NCBI GenBank assembly: GCA_013399695.1
Contig: VXAU01002071.1
Span: forward strand, 2,150,949-2,214,948
Source of the DNA: Formicarius rufipectus
Taxonomy: Eukaryota; Chordata; Aves; Passeriformes; Formicariidae
Length of the DNA: 64,000 nt
Direction of reading: 5' to 3'
Positions 1 through 12,650 of this stretch are shown here, one piece after another; position 1 is the first letter of the stretch, and every line of letters starts with the position of its first letter. The notes under the pieces are model-generated. The model was not told the origin of the DNA. It ran no database searches and saw only the letters and a program-made list of their open reading frames with translations. Made by a program: the position numbers and the translations under genes.

Positions 1-3000
1 AACCTTTTCTAAATTCCTGTTCTTATTTTGACAACAATTCCTGGTTTTGATAGAAATGTTTTTTTTCCAAAGGGGCAGCTGAGCTCTTCCTCCCAGTGAT
101 GTGCCACTGAATCCCTGAGGTTAATCCCATGGAAGTGCATCCATTGATCTGTTTGTTGAATTTGTCACTCTGATTCGAGGCCTCTCAGCCCCTTCCCCTC
201 TCGTGTCTTTAAGCCCAGTCGGAATTGCACCTTCCTCATCCATTCCTCCTCACCCCTCCTTACAGATGCACTTTGAAAGGGCACAGCAAGGCTGAGATCC
301 AGGCAGATTTCAAATTCCATAATTGCATTCTGCCAAGCTAAATCTCCTTGCAATTCCAATTGGATGCAGTGTTACTCATTAGGGGAGGTCCTAATTGCCT
401 GCACCGTGTTGCTGTGCAACAACTGCTCCAATTAATCCCCTGGGTCAGGAAACTGAGAGAGTCCTCCTGTATATTTGTAGTTTGTAAAGCTGTAATGGGC
501 CTTTTTCAAGGAATATTACTTAATATTTAATAACAGCAATACTAATGGACTCTGCATTTGCTCCAATTAAACACTTGGAAGAGTGGATTGTGTAAACTCT
601 GCTGCTTGGAGTGTGGCAGCTTTTGAGAGACTTTGTACTTGATGAAGTGAATAGAACAGTAGGGTAATATGATTCCCAAGCAATTATGCACTACGTGCAC
701 ATACTGCAGCTGCTGAAAGCATTTATCATAATTAATGGAACCACACTGATTATCAAAGGATGTTTGGATAATGATTGATTTGTCACTTGTAAAGTCGTGC
801 AGGACATCAGAGCACAAATTACACTGATTTACTGTAAGAGTTACATGCCTTCAAGAGAAGCCTTTCCTTAGGGGGAGGCTGGGGCTCTGCTGCGCCTTCC
901 TTGCTCTCTGAGTCCCTCAGAATCATCCCAGAAAATAGAATTAGGAGAATTAGGAGAATTACTGCCAAGAGTAGGCTCGAATGAAGGGACAACACTGCCA
1001 GGGATGCTCCACATCTCACAGGACAACAAAGCCCTTTCTTTCTTCTCATCAGAGTGAAAGAGAAACAACAAACTGCCTTCAGCTGTACCAAGAGCCCCAG
1101 AAGGGTTTGAAGCCCCCAGGCAGCTTTTCCATTATTGCCTTGCCTATTTTTAGTTGAATTTCCAGGTTTTCCCAAGCCAATTATTTTCAGCCATTCAACA
1201 TTTCTTCCATGTCAGAGGGAAGGATGGCTTGCCATGGTGTTGCCATGGAAACACCTGCTGGATACGGGATGGAGATGGGCGAGAGAAGGAAATGCTCAAG
1301 AGAACTGAAAGCAAAGGTGCAGGAGCCCCTTTGGGTTTCTTTCCCCAGCAGGGATCCCAGTTTTTCCTGGATTTATTTGCACACTTCAGAACATTGTGTC
1401 AGAATCAGGGAATTTGACATGCTGCAGTAATGGGAGAAAAAAAGGATAAATGTTATCCCTGGTCATTTCATCACCCCCTCCAAAGTCACTGTCTGATGTT
1501 TCCATGGAAATCTGCTCCCAGCCTGCTCGACCCCTTCCCCGTCCCCACTGATGCAGCCAGGGCAGGGCTCCTGCCTTGAGAGCTGTCCTGGCAACAGATG
1601 ATCGATGTCCAGAGGGCTCAAAGCCACATGCAGAGGTTTCCTAGGGGGATCCTGTGTTCCCTCCCCATCGCCAAAAGGCTTTTTTTTTTTGGGGGGGGGG
1701 AGAATTAACAGACATTAACCCAGTGACTGCACAGGAGGAGTATTTTTAATTTTGAGTGTGCGTATTTTACATTCCTGACTCCAGTCCTTCCACCTGACAG
1801 GCTGATCCAGGGCTTTCTGGAGCCAACAGGACTCTGTTTTCCCTGGTGATCTTTGGCTTGAGCGTTGCCATAAAAGCTTTTGGATCAAAGCACACGTTGT
1901 GCAGAAAGTCAGACAGGTATAAAGAGCATCTGTTGTGTTGAGTCATTTGAGTCTGTGCCATGCCTTGGACCACTTGTGGATAAGCTCTCAGCTTTCTGCT
2001 GCACATATACCTCTTTAAACTAAGCTTGAGGTCTGTCTCTCTAATTTTAAGCAGAGGGAAAATTATTCCCTGAGTTTCTCCTTCAGCATCGTGGGCTTCA
2101 AGAGGCTGTGGGAGGGAAAGTGCTGGGACCAGGGCAGAGAGTTTAAGGAGGGGTTTAAGATGACAAACTCACTGACCAGTGCCTCTGCAGCCTTTGCTGG
2201 ACACCCACATATCAGTGAAGAGATCAAAACCCACTGGGTAATTGCAAGGGCTCTGTCCATGGATGGTGGACGGCTGTAACCACAGGCATGACTTCAAACA
2301 GCTACAAGTCTTAGATGTCTTCAGCCCTGACTTTCTAAGCTCGTGTCTGTGTGGCTTCAGAGTTTTCTTCTGTATTCAGAAATTTAAACTTGCCCTTGTC
2401 AAGTAGAAGTGCTGACCTGCTGCTAGGAGGTGGCCACAGTAGGATGGAGAGATGGAAGTCTCCCTGAGGATGGAGCAGCTTCTCCAGGGCGGCTGTGCTG
2501 CCAGAGCAGCACCAACTTGTGCAGCCAAAGCCTCCCTTTCCTGCAGGGTTTGTCTGCCTGGTTGTGCCACCCGAACCAACGCAGCACGGGTAGCTCTGGA
2601 ATTCAGTAATGCACAACAAATAAAATCCTTCTGGGAACTGGGTCTGAAAAAGGATTCTGTCACTGCTACAAATCATCCGCTAAGTGCTCAGAGAAGTCCT
2701 GCAAGAACTCGAGTCTGTGTTTCCTGAATTTTCCCATGTTTTCTGGTCATCCCTTATCCTGCTTTGATCTCTCCCGGTGTTACATTTTCCCCCTCACTAC
2801 GTTTCCCTCTCTGCTGGGAACCTCAAATTGTGTGTTCAACTCTAGGGCTCAATTTGCCTTTTGTGCCTCCTGCAAATCTGATTAAGCCGCGTTGTATTAA
2901 ATGGGAGAAACATGCAGTTAAGTCTGTGGTTTTCAAAATGCATTAGACTTCTTTTCAAGTATGCAAAGTGTAAATGGATTTTGTGCTTTGGGAGTGCAGC

Positions 3001-4164
3001 ACCGTGTTTACAATTTTGGTTAGATAAAAGGCTGCTGAGATGGCCTTTAACATTGATTTCATGTTACGTTTTTCTCGGCTTTAATACAGCCTTAGAGGTT
3101 CTCTTAGTGTTTTGATTTACAGAATACATTGGAAAATGAGTTTTATTTTATTTATCAGTCTGTAATGGACTTTTCTTTCTGTTCTTCCTCAATGTAGTTG
3201 GCCTTAAAAATAGTAACCAGGGTAATCTCATTAGGTCAGGCTTTCTTCTTGCAGGGTTTCTAATGCAGGATGGGTTGAAACACTGAGGAACAAACTTCTT
3301 GCACTGTTCTGCTATTTTTCATGTGAATCCAATTCAAATGAAGCAATTTAGTGGGCCATGACAGGTATACATTCAACCTAAGCTTTTCTGAACCTGAAAA
3401 GAAAGTTTTCTGAGTAATATGGGTTTAAATATGAGGAGAAAGTGAGCTCTCCCTGTGTTGGTTGGGTCATTCTGGAGCACACCCGGGCAGTTCATCTCAT
3501 CTTGCCATTCTGCACATCCTCAGCTGCAGCAGCAGAGGCTGATGGTATTTATTCTCCTTGCAGAGGCAGCTATAAGGTTATGTTTGTTATAAATAAACTG
3601 CAATTTGACGGTGAAAGGTGCCATGAAAGTGTTGCACATGACCAGAGGGTGCTTTGTCCAAGGAGGCTGACAAAACTACTGGCGGAAGACAAAATACCCT
3701 CTTGGCTGAACTGGCCCTCTCTGTGTGTTACTGATCCTTTGAGGGGACTCTGGAGTGGCTCTTCCAAGAAGCGAAGCGGGGCCACAAAACCAGGCCTGGA
3801 GTTTTGACTTTTTCAAGCACCTTCGTTATTGAAATCTAAATTTAATTCCAGTTATGATTACTTTGAGAGCGATGCCAAGTCCTATATTACCTGACCTACT
3901 TCAAAACCGTATGGAGAAATATATCCCCCAAATTGACCTTCCTTTTGTCATTTCACATCTCAGATGTCACTGTAGAAAACTTGGCATTAATTTTTCAACA
4001 GGCAGAGGGAGAGATTGGGTCAGACGTGGTAATTTGCAGGTAACAGGATGCGTGTTTGTATTGATCAGCAAAAGGAGGTGCTGTGCCTGAGAGATGGTGA
4101 ATCTCCTGCTTGTTCTCTCACTCTGTCTGTCCACGGGTCTGGTGCAGAAGTCCTTGAGAAACTA
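1..4164. other. Intronic single-copy sequence
   Basis: No gene, RNA gene or repeat recognised apart from the T11-G10 run. AT-rich between about 2880 and 3420. Small frames lack start context and homology. Confidence 0.6.
1680..1700 (+). repeat. T11-G10 homopolymer junction
   Basis: Eleven T followed directly by ten G. Simple sequence; the exact lengths are the sort that assemblies get wrong. Confidence 0.85.
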
Positions 4165-4402
4165 TTGGTTTAATGCCTCTACAGAGTCACAGAGTGCTTT
4201 GGGAGAAGGGACATTAAAGCTCACCCAGTCCCAGCCCCTGCCCTGGGCAGGGTCCCCTTCCACTGTCCCAGGTGGCTCCAATCCCCGTCCAACCTGGCCT
4301 GGGACACTCCCAGGGATGGAACTGCCACAGCTTCTCTGCCCACCCTGTGCCAGGGCCTGCCCACCCTCCCAGGGTGGAATTTCTTCAATATATCTAATTT
4401 AA
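4165..4402 (-). mobile_element. CR1 LINE 3' fragment
   Basis: Antisense CR1 end: 'cacagagtgctttgggag', 'ccctgggcagggtcccctt', then 'gggacactcccagggatgg' and 'gggcctgcccaccctccca', finishing at the usual 'aatttctt...taatttaaatct' block. Truncated, no ORF2. Confidence 0.85.
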
Positions 4403-4559
4403 ATCTACAATAACACAGTGTCTGTCAGGTCTGACTCTGCCTCAGGTGTGTAACCATAAGGAGGGGCAAGAAACGGTGATTTAAACAGAAATCAAAGCCC
4501 ACTCAGTGTCTGACCCAGGAGAGGGGGAAACACTTGGCCCACGCTCCAGAGCCCCTTCC

Positions 4560-4706
4560 TGGGTCCAGGATGCACCAGGAATATATCCAGGATACACTAG
4601 GAATATCTGGGATGCACCAGGACTATCTGGGATGCACCAGGACTATCTGGGATGCACCAGGACTATAACCAGGATGCACCAGGACTATCCTGGCTGCACC
4701 AGCACA
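4560..4706. repeat. Minisatellite, ~20-bp unit
   Basis: About seven tandem copies of gggatgcaccaggactatct. The three central copies are nearly identical; the outer ones are diverged (ccaggatacactaggaatat and similar). Short and intronic. Confidence 0.85.
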
Positions 4707-7700
4707 GGGCTCAGTTTGGATCCACTCAGTGCCCTGACAAGCCACGTGCTGGGCTGGGCTGCAGAGCCTTCCCTGCTCTGGATTCCTGAGCTTGGCTGAG
4801 CAAAGCAAAAAGCCCAGTCCCCTTCCTCCCTTCCCTTGGCTCAGCTGAGGGCTGAAAGGGGGGAGGTTGGAAGAAATCATGTGCTTTAAGGCTCCTTCTT
4901 TCCCTCTGCAAAGCCAGAACAGTGCAGAGACACATCAGTAAGAGCAAGACTTGCCCTCTCCCTGTGAATTTGTTTCCAAAAGAGGAGTCTCAGCCTTTGC
5001 AAGGGCGTTGCTGTCCTGTCTGCCTGTGGTGTGACACAGACCTGGCCCCCACCAGATTTCCACGGCTGCTGAGGGCTTTGGGTGATGTTGGCTTTCATCC
5101 AAGTGGCACAAATTCAGGACACAGTGGGCAGCCCCAGCCTGGCCTTGGGCACCAGGAAAAGGCAGCAAGCAACATTTCAGCCTGTGCAATGTACTATGTG
5201 GAAACCACATGGGCATGCTCTGTGTTTAAATCCCATCTACAATTATAGATAGGAAAAAATTGCCAGGGCCTGTGTTATGCAAAGAAATTTCAGAGTGCTC
5301 AGTTGGGAAAGAAAAGTATCTTAGGACTTCAGGGGTAAGAAAAACTGAGAAAAGGAAAATGCTTTCATAAAAAGCAACTTTCTATAGTTTTATCATTTTT
5401 ATTAAAATATTGAAAGAAAAGTGCTATTCTGTCCCAGTAAAGGACATGCTGACCAAGTGTTTGCAACATTTTCTCTCAGCCCAAGTCTCAACTCCCTCTC
5501 TTGTGTCTGACGTACAAGTAACTGGCTCAGCAGCTGAGTCTGATCAGAGAGTAAAACATTAAATCCAAAGCAGCTCTTAGCTCCTCAAGCCGGGAAAATA
5601 TCCATGTTTTATTCATAGATGAATACTAGTCAACATCCTCCAGTTCCCTGGATGCAACTGAGAGTCTATAAATAGCTCTGCAATGACACAGCAAACTGGC
5701 AGGGGGATGGAAGGCAGTGGCACTGGGCTCATCCAGCCTGGATCCTCATGGGGAAGCATTCCTGGAGCCAGATCCAGCAGCTGGAGCAGGGCTGTGGGGT
5801 CACCAGGGGATGCTGTTCTTGCCCCCTGGAGGGATCTCGAGTTCCTGGCCCCTTTTACCTGTGCCCTGCCCCTGGTTGGTTCCTCGGGATGAAGTTCACC
5901 TGGATTTTTCTTGCACACCCACAGCAGGTGGGTGTATGTTTAGGAGAAGAAAGCTTGAAGTAGTGGATGAACTTGGGACGGAACAGAGTTGGGAAACAGA
6001 GAATAAATGTGTGCCTGACTCCCTACTGATGCCCTGCCTGATGTCTGCTCAGCAACGATTCTCTCTGTAGCTAAAACTGGCTAGATCCTAATTTAATGTA
6101 AACTTAGGTGAGTACAGCTGTAATCATTTACTCCAGACAGGGATGGAGGCCTGGGAGACTTGCCTGGAGTTTCTCACATGTGCCTCAATCATATTTTAGC
6201 ATTGCTTTAACAGTTCAACAGGCAGAGCTGGCATAACAAATTCATCATGCATGCCTGTGATTTATGTCCCTATGTTGATAAATATCCTCACTCTCCTTGT
6301 TTTCCAGCACATTTATCATTCTCACACGGTCATTTCTTTCCACTCGGCAATTCTCAGTGACTTCCAGTTTTTTTTGGCTGCTCCTGAGAGTTTCTCAGGA
6401 ACTTTATGTGGAAGAGAAGAGCACTGAGACTGTGTCCTCTCGTGGTTCACAGCTTGGGCTGCAGAGCTGCAGAGCCCGAGACCCCGAGGCTTTGCGGAAG
6501 GGCTGTTAACACATTGTGTGATTTCAGCACGAACACAAAGACAGCTCCGGTTTGTATTTATACCCTCGGGGCTTTTAATGAGCTTTTTTCCTGACTTTAA
6601 TATCTATTGGACCAGAACAACGTAAGATTTAGGATTCTCTAGTAATCCAGTTAGTCAGGAGCCAGGCTGTGATGCAGAGCTCTGCTCCTTTTAGCTCCAG
6701 ACGTAAACAGCTCCCTAAAACACGACTGTGCTTGCAGGAAGCAGGGAAATTCCACGTGCAGGAGCACAACCGATCTCACAATCCAGATGTGCAGATGCAG
6801 CTGCCTCGTGGCCACCCCCAGAGCCCTGGGGGCTGTCAGATGATGGGATGAGGAGCACTCTCAGCTCCCTGTGCCCAGCCGGGGTGAGGGGGGGAGTCAG
6901 AGCTGGGGTTTTACCCCAAAACACAACCCCCAAAAGGGGGGGGTGTGTCACAGAAAGCTGTGACAGCCCTTCCCCTGGGGGGATCCTGCTCTCCAGGGCT
7001 AAAGCTCTTGGAAGGGAGGCTGTGGGTGTGGGATGGGCTGAGACATGAGCTCTGCATTACCTGCCTCTCTAATTGCTATGATGCACACAGAGTACTAGAG
7101 AGTTGTACAAGTTATTTTTAAATTGTGGAGGAAGTTATGTAAGGTGGATCATGCTAAGGGTTTATTTTATTTTTAATGACTAGATTTAAAAATTCATGCA
7201 GAAGCATAGAGGGACTTTTAATTACCAAATTTAAACCTTCAGGTGACACTTAAGTAAAGAGGAAAAAATGTCTTTTTGTTTTTTTATGTCCCCCTTTTCT
7301 TTGCAAAGCAAACATGGGAGCAGGCTGGGAGGTTACCCTGAGACATGGCAGAGCTTCAGCCTGACCATGAGCTGCAAAAGCACAGCCCTACTTCACAATG
7401 TCTTCTACTTCACTGGTAATGCAGCATCTTTCATTCTCCACTGCAGAACTGGCTCCAACGTGGCCACTTTAATTTCCTGGGGGACTCCACAACATTACTC
7501 TCTGCAACTTTCTCTGTCTGGCTCGTGGAAGAGGCCTTGGTGATGTCTCAGGCAGTTTACCAGGGAAAGGCCGAGCTGATGCTCAGACCAGGCTGTCTCA
7601 CGACCTCCTGGGAAGGTGTTGTGCTAAAGGCAGCAGGATTTAAACACCCACCTAAGTGAAATATGTGCTTAAGTGCTTGGTGATTCAGCATGGAATGAGC

Positions 7701-8664
7701 TGGTGCCTTCTTCTCCCAAACAGAGCAACCACAGCTTCCAAAAGTCCATATTTCACTCCAAAAGAACAATTTTCCTACCTGCCCAAAACAGATTTTAGGG
7801 GTAGTGAAGAAACACACCTGAAAATACTATCTGGTTTTAGTTTGAAGGGGTGTTCTGGCTTAGGTGTTACAATTTTGATCAGAGGTGGGAATGAAGAGGA
7901 AAATAATATTTCCTTAGAGAAAACTTTTAGGAAGTTCAATAAGTTTGGAGCCAGTAAGAGGTTCAGAGACTTGGTAGAGTTCTTAATGTCAGCCACGAGT
8001 CCTGAAGGTGAGAGTAAGCCCACAGCTGGGGCCTCAAGTCAGCAAAGAGCTTCTATTCAAGGTAGAATTTTAAACCAGTCTGAATTCATATCTGTGCTTC
8101 AAATTAAATGTAAATTGGAGGTCTGGCTAAACAGGAGTGGATTATGTAAAAAAAAAAATTAATGTATTGTAGCTTTTTTGGAGGCGTTGCCATCTTTCTG
8201 CATGCCTTCTGAGGACAGGATTACAAATCTTTTAATGAGGATCTGCTTTAAATCCTCTGGCCATTCTGTTTAGGCAGAAACATGTTTCTTTCTTCCATGC
8301 CAAAAGTAACACCAGAGGAACACATCTTTATCCAGAAATACAAAACAGCCTCAGCTCAGCTTTTGTGCTTGCTGTCTAATGCTGTAAAGCATCTTTGAGG
8401 CTCCACAATGCACAAAGCCTGTTCATTGTGTTCCACTGGCCTTGTTTGTCTTATTGACTGGCAGAGAGAAGAGAGAGAAAAAGTGCATTTTAATTAGTCA
8501 TGAGAACTTCCTTTGTTTGGAGGTCACACTTCAGCCTGGCTGGATTTTGCTTGCAGAGTGAACCCACCCTGGGGATGGATCTGTCCCTTGGTCAGGGGTG
8601 GGTTCATGGCATCTTCCTGCTCTTTTCTGTACTTGAGTGGGAACCAGACTTAGCCTTGCACAGT
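4707..8664. other. Intronic single-copy sequence
   Basis: Mixed composition. Contains a G-rich cluster at 6881-6943 (four G-runs of four to eight). A 168-codon plus frame (7656-8162) looks non-coding: no domain, no codon pattern, ends in poly-A. Confidence 0.55.
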
Positions 8665-8800
8665 AATAGAATCACAGAATCATGGAATGGTTTGGCTTAG
8701 AAGGGTCCTTAAAGCTCATCTCATTCCACTCCCTGCCATGGCAGGGACACCTTGTACTAAACCAGGTTGCTCCAAGCCCCATTCAAACTGGCCCTGGCAC
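8665..8800 (-). mobile_element. CR1 LINE 3' fragment
   Basis: Starts with the antisense octamer tail 'agaatcacagaatcatgg', then 'aatggtttggcttagaagg', 'ctgccatggcagggacacc' and 'aaccaggttgctccaagcc'. The following 8800-8900 contains a partial local duplication ('gagcagaagtgattcc' twice, about 65 bp apart). Confidence 0.85.
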
Positions 8801-9159
8801 CTTTTCTTCTGCCTTTATACCATGAGCAGAAGTGATTCCCTCTCCAACCTGGTCTTGAACATCCTTTCTTTGCCTTTAGAACACGAGCAGAAGTGATTCC
8901 CCCTCCTGGCTCCCTGTGCACTGTAAGCCTCAATGTCTTCGCCTGCAAAGGGAGGGTGAGAGCAGTGACCTCCCCTGCACACCCTCTGAATTCAGCAGCT
9001 GACATGTGAGGATAAGCTGTTCTTTCAGGAACAAGCAGCTCAAATACACCCAAGAATATTAGTTTCTTCTTCCTCCGGCTCGTGCCTTTGTTTTGTTCAA
9101 GTGACAGCCCTGAAGGGGGCATGGAGATTTTACAAGTCTTTGAGCTTGTATAGCCTGAA

Positions 9160-9470
9160 GGGAACAAAAAAAAAAAAAAGATTCTCCCATCTAGTTTTAT
9201 TGAATATAACCAATCAGGCACAATTGATTGCTCTAAAGTAATCCCAAACCTCACCCTTCCCTGAATGGGAGGCTTCAGACACGATAATTGAAGTAATTCA
9301 AATCCTCTGTAAGAAACAACCTTATTGTCTCCTGCTGTGGCTGCCTCTGTCATTATGAAGATGCACTGATTATCCTCCTGCCAGTGGGCTCTAATGAAAG
9401 AGGTGGCTGTAGAGTTAAATGGGCCAAGAACCAACTTTTAGTCCTCGCAACGCAATTCAGATAAATTCCT
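9160..9470. other. AT-rich intronic block resembling conserved non-coding DNA
   Basis: Low-repeat sequence dense in homeodomain-type motifs (gataattgaagtaattc, caattgattg, ctctaatgaaag) preceded by an A14 run at 9166-9179. The 225-codon minus-strand open frame across it (8757-9434) starts in a CR1 fragment and includes a run of F from the poly-A, so I do not read it as a gene. Conservation is guessed from composition only. Confidence 0.25.
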
Positions 9471-12392
9471 GCAGTGGCAACAGCAAATATTCAGATTAGA
9501 GGCAAACAAAAGCTTTTGTGGGGCCTTCTGAAGGCAGTGAGAGCCCCCAGCAGCACCTGATGCTTTCCCAGCTACCTGATTAATGAGTGACAGTGAAAGG
9601 ATTTGGAAAAGATCCCATTCCAGATGTTCAGCCTTTTTTCTCTTGGAGCTGACGTTGCCAGGTCTGCCGTCCTTCCTGCTCTGCCTCTTTAGCAGCCAGT
9701 TGTGCTGAGCAACTGAAATTCCCAGCTAAGCTCCGAGCCAGCCCTGAGTCACTGCTGCTCCCGGGGGCTGACACAGCCCAGCTGTGGCTTTAGCAGGATC
9801 TTCGTGGGGAACATCTGCTGTGCTCCTCCTGCCTCTGCTCCTGCACCACTCAGGAGACCCCCCAGTTCTGCCTCCTGAGCCCGGAGAAAACTGCAGCATC
9901 TCCTGGGACCAGGACATTGCTCCACAACACACAAACAGGCATTTTTAATGCAAATCTTCCTAAAATTCAGATCAAAGTTTTGTTTAAGTCATGAGACTCC
10001 TCGGGAATTGTTCCCAGCCCTTATGTTTGCCCTGTTTAAAGCACATGGAAAGTGTGAGATGAGTCCAACTGTCTCCAGTCTGACACATCTCCTGAAATGA
10101 TGAAGCTGAAGTATAAAGAAACCCAGTTTCTTCCTCCTCTTTGTGCATAAAGTGCTCATTGTTAATTTAGTTCTGAAAGCTCCTTGATGGATGGTACCAG
10201 GTAGGTTCCCCCATTATTCTTTCTGTTCTGCTTGATATACAATTTGAGGGAGCTGAGGAAAAAATAAGGAGGCTGAGCAACTTCAAATCAGAATTCATTT
10301 ATGCAGCAATTCCAGCATCCATTAAAAATAACCCATTAAATATTGTCCTCTGCTAAATTTAGAAAATGCTCAGGTGTGTCTGCTCCTGTGCTGCACAGAA
10401 AGTTTTAATACAGATTTAATCATACTGAGTGTTAGGGGAAAGAGCTAATTAGATTGACAAATTTAGAAGGCAGTAGTATATTATATGAGAAGAAATGGAT
10501 GATTAGATATTATTCACTGTAAAAGTGACTGGCCCTGGGGAATATCTTTAAGGATATTATATGACATAATCCTAGTTTAAAAATTGAGAAAGTAGAAGTT
10601 CACACCATCCTCAAAATACTTCAGTGTTTCAAGGGTAGTTTTTAGGGTTTTTTTTTGGCAGCTGGAGTCAGGAAATGGGCTGGGGCAGAAAGAGCCCTGC
10701 TGGCAGCTCAGTCAGTCAGGTGTCCTATGTCCCTGTGTCCCAGGTGTGCATGGAGAAAACACCACTCCCTCCATGCCCACATATGCAGCCCACAGGATGA
10801 TGCTGTGGGGCACCCCCTGCCAGATGCTTCCACACTTCCATCATCAACCTGTGGGGTTTCTGCAAGGGACAGCCTTGGTCAGGCCCCATAAACTGTATTT
10901 TTACAGTACTCGTGAAAGTCTTGATTAGCCATGTACAAATGGACTCCTTCACAGCATTCTCAGTATTGCATTTCCCCTACAAAAGCAGGTTTAGAAGGGG
11001 GAGAAAGGGGCTATTCTCTTTAAACAAGTCAAAAAGTCTATTTCTTAACGTGGTACAGGGAGGGAAGTCTCAGTATTAATGACTTTGCTGAGCTTTAATC
11101 ACCATACAAGACAAATGTAGCACGTTGGGAGTTAAAGCCTGTGGAAAGCCCGAGGAAGCTGTGTTTTTCTAGTTGCCTTTCTCACTGTATTTCCCAGCTC
11201 TGATCACATCAGTCTGTGGGGTTTTTTCTGACTGTGGTGCTCTTGGAGGCCCCGTCCCCTCGTGTCCTTCTGCCCCAGGCTGGAGCAGGACATCCCTCCT
11301 TGCCCCAGGGATTGATCCACAGCCGCCTTTAGCACCTTGTTCCACCTCCAGAGGTCATTTTATGCTGCTCAAAGAAAGGTATAAAAGGTGTCAGGAGATG
11401 TGCTCACTGCACAGCCCCTGTGCTGGAGTGATTGATAGAATATGTCATTGCTAAATTGCTCACATAAAAAATGATTCATTTCGGTTCCCTTACACTTGTC
11501 CTTCCATTATCCGGTGTTGTTTAATTGCAGGTACCAACCTGGCTGTTTGCAGGAGGCTTTTCAACTCCACTTATAAACAAGAGGAGGGATCAGTTTAGGT
11601 AGAAACAATATGACTGGTTTCAAAATGGCAATAATCACAGGAGCATGTGGCGTGACATTAGTGACTTTGCTGCCACAGCCACTAAATACAGAATTATGTC
11701 CAACACAGCAGCTCTGGTTAAGGCTGCCTGGATGCTTTCCACCAGCTATGTTAACTTCATCAGGAAAATAAATCAGGAGCTTGTTTTGTCCTAAAGCACA
11801 CGGTATTTTTTTCCTCCCCTTTCCTCTAAAGCAAATTTCTGTTTCATCCTTCTGAAGGGGGTCATTTAATAGCGTGTGAAATGAAATGTCAACAAGAATT
11901 AGAACAAATGGCACTGTAAACCCCAAGAGATGACAAGTTTCTGTTGTGAAGTATTTCCAGCCAGCCCAGCGTGGGGGGAGGAGGGAGAGGTCTCAGGTGC
12001 TGCTGGCTCCTCTGGGCAGGGCCACTGCCAGAGCCCTCACACCGCCTGGAGCCCCGTCTTGGGGACCTTCAGGTGGCCTCTCCTGGAAGCTTTGAGACCC
12101 TCACCTTTAAAATCCGGGAGTCAAACCCCGAGGACATGCCTGGGGGGCTGGATTTTCTCCCAGCCCCTCCTGGTGCTGCAGAGCAGAGGGCAGGGTCCTG
12201 AGCTCCAGCTGCTCCCGAACCCCAGGGGCTGTGCCAGAGGCTCCTGCTCCCCAGGTGCTCCTGCGGCTCTGCTTGGAGCCAGAAAACAGCTGCTCCAAGG
12301 CAGCACTGGAGTTCTGGGGCTGCCAATGGGGCACGTGAGGAGCAGGAGAACTGAGGTGGAAGAGGGAGAAATTTTGCTCCCAAAGCTGCAGT
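9471..12392. other. Intronic single-copy sequence
   Basis: AT-rich at about 10200-10640, GC-richer from 11930. Nothing recognisable as gene or repeat. Confidence 0.55.
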
Positions 12393-12650
12393 TTGTGGAA
12401 TCTTAGTGTCATCAAACATCCTGGGCTGGGGGGGACCCACAGGGTCATCCCGTCCAACTCCTGGCCCTGAACAGGCACCCCAACAATCCCACCCTGTCCC
12501 TCAGAGCTTTGCCAACCCCTCCTGCAGCTCTGGCAGCCTCGGGGCCGTGCCCACTGCCCTGGGGAGCCTGGGCAGTGCCCACCACCCTCTGGGGAAGAGC
12601 CTTTCCCTGAGATCCCACCTGACCCTGCCCTGGGGTGGAGAAGCAAACCA
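12393..12650 (-). mobile_element. CR1 LINE 3' fragment, diverged subfamily
   Basis: Antisense order typical of a second CR1 class: 'gaatcttagtgtcatcaaac', 'ctgggctggggggga', 'tcatcccgtccaactcctgg', later 'gggaagagcctttccctga' and 'tcccacctgaccctgccct'. Diverged, non-coding. Confidence 0.7.

Noticed and set aside
8757..9434. 225-codon minus-strand frame
   Set aside because: Overlaps a CR1 fragment and translates a poly-A run as poly-F; no domain.
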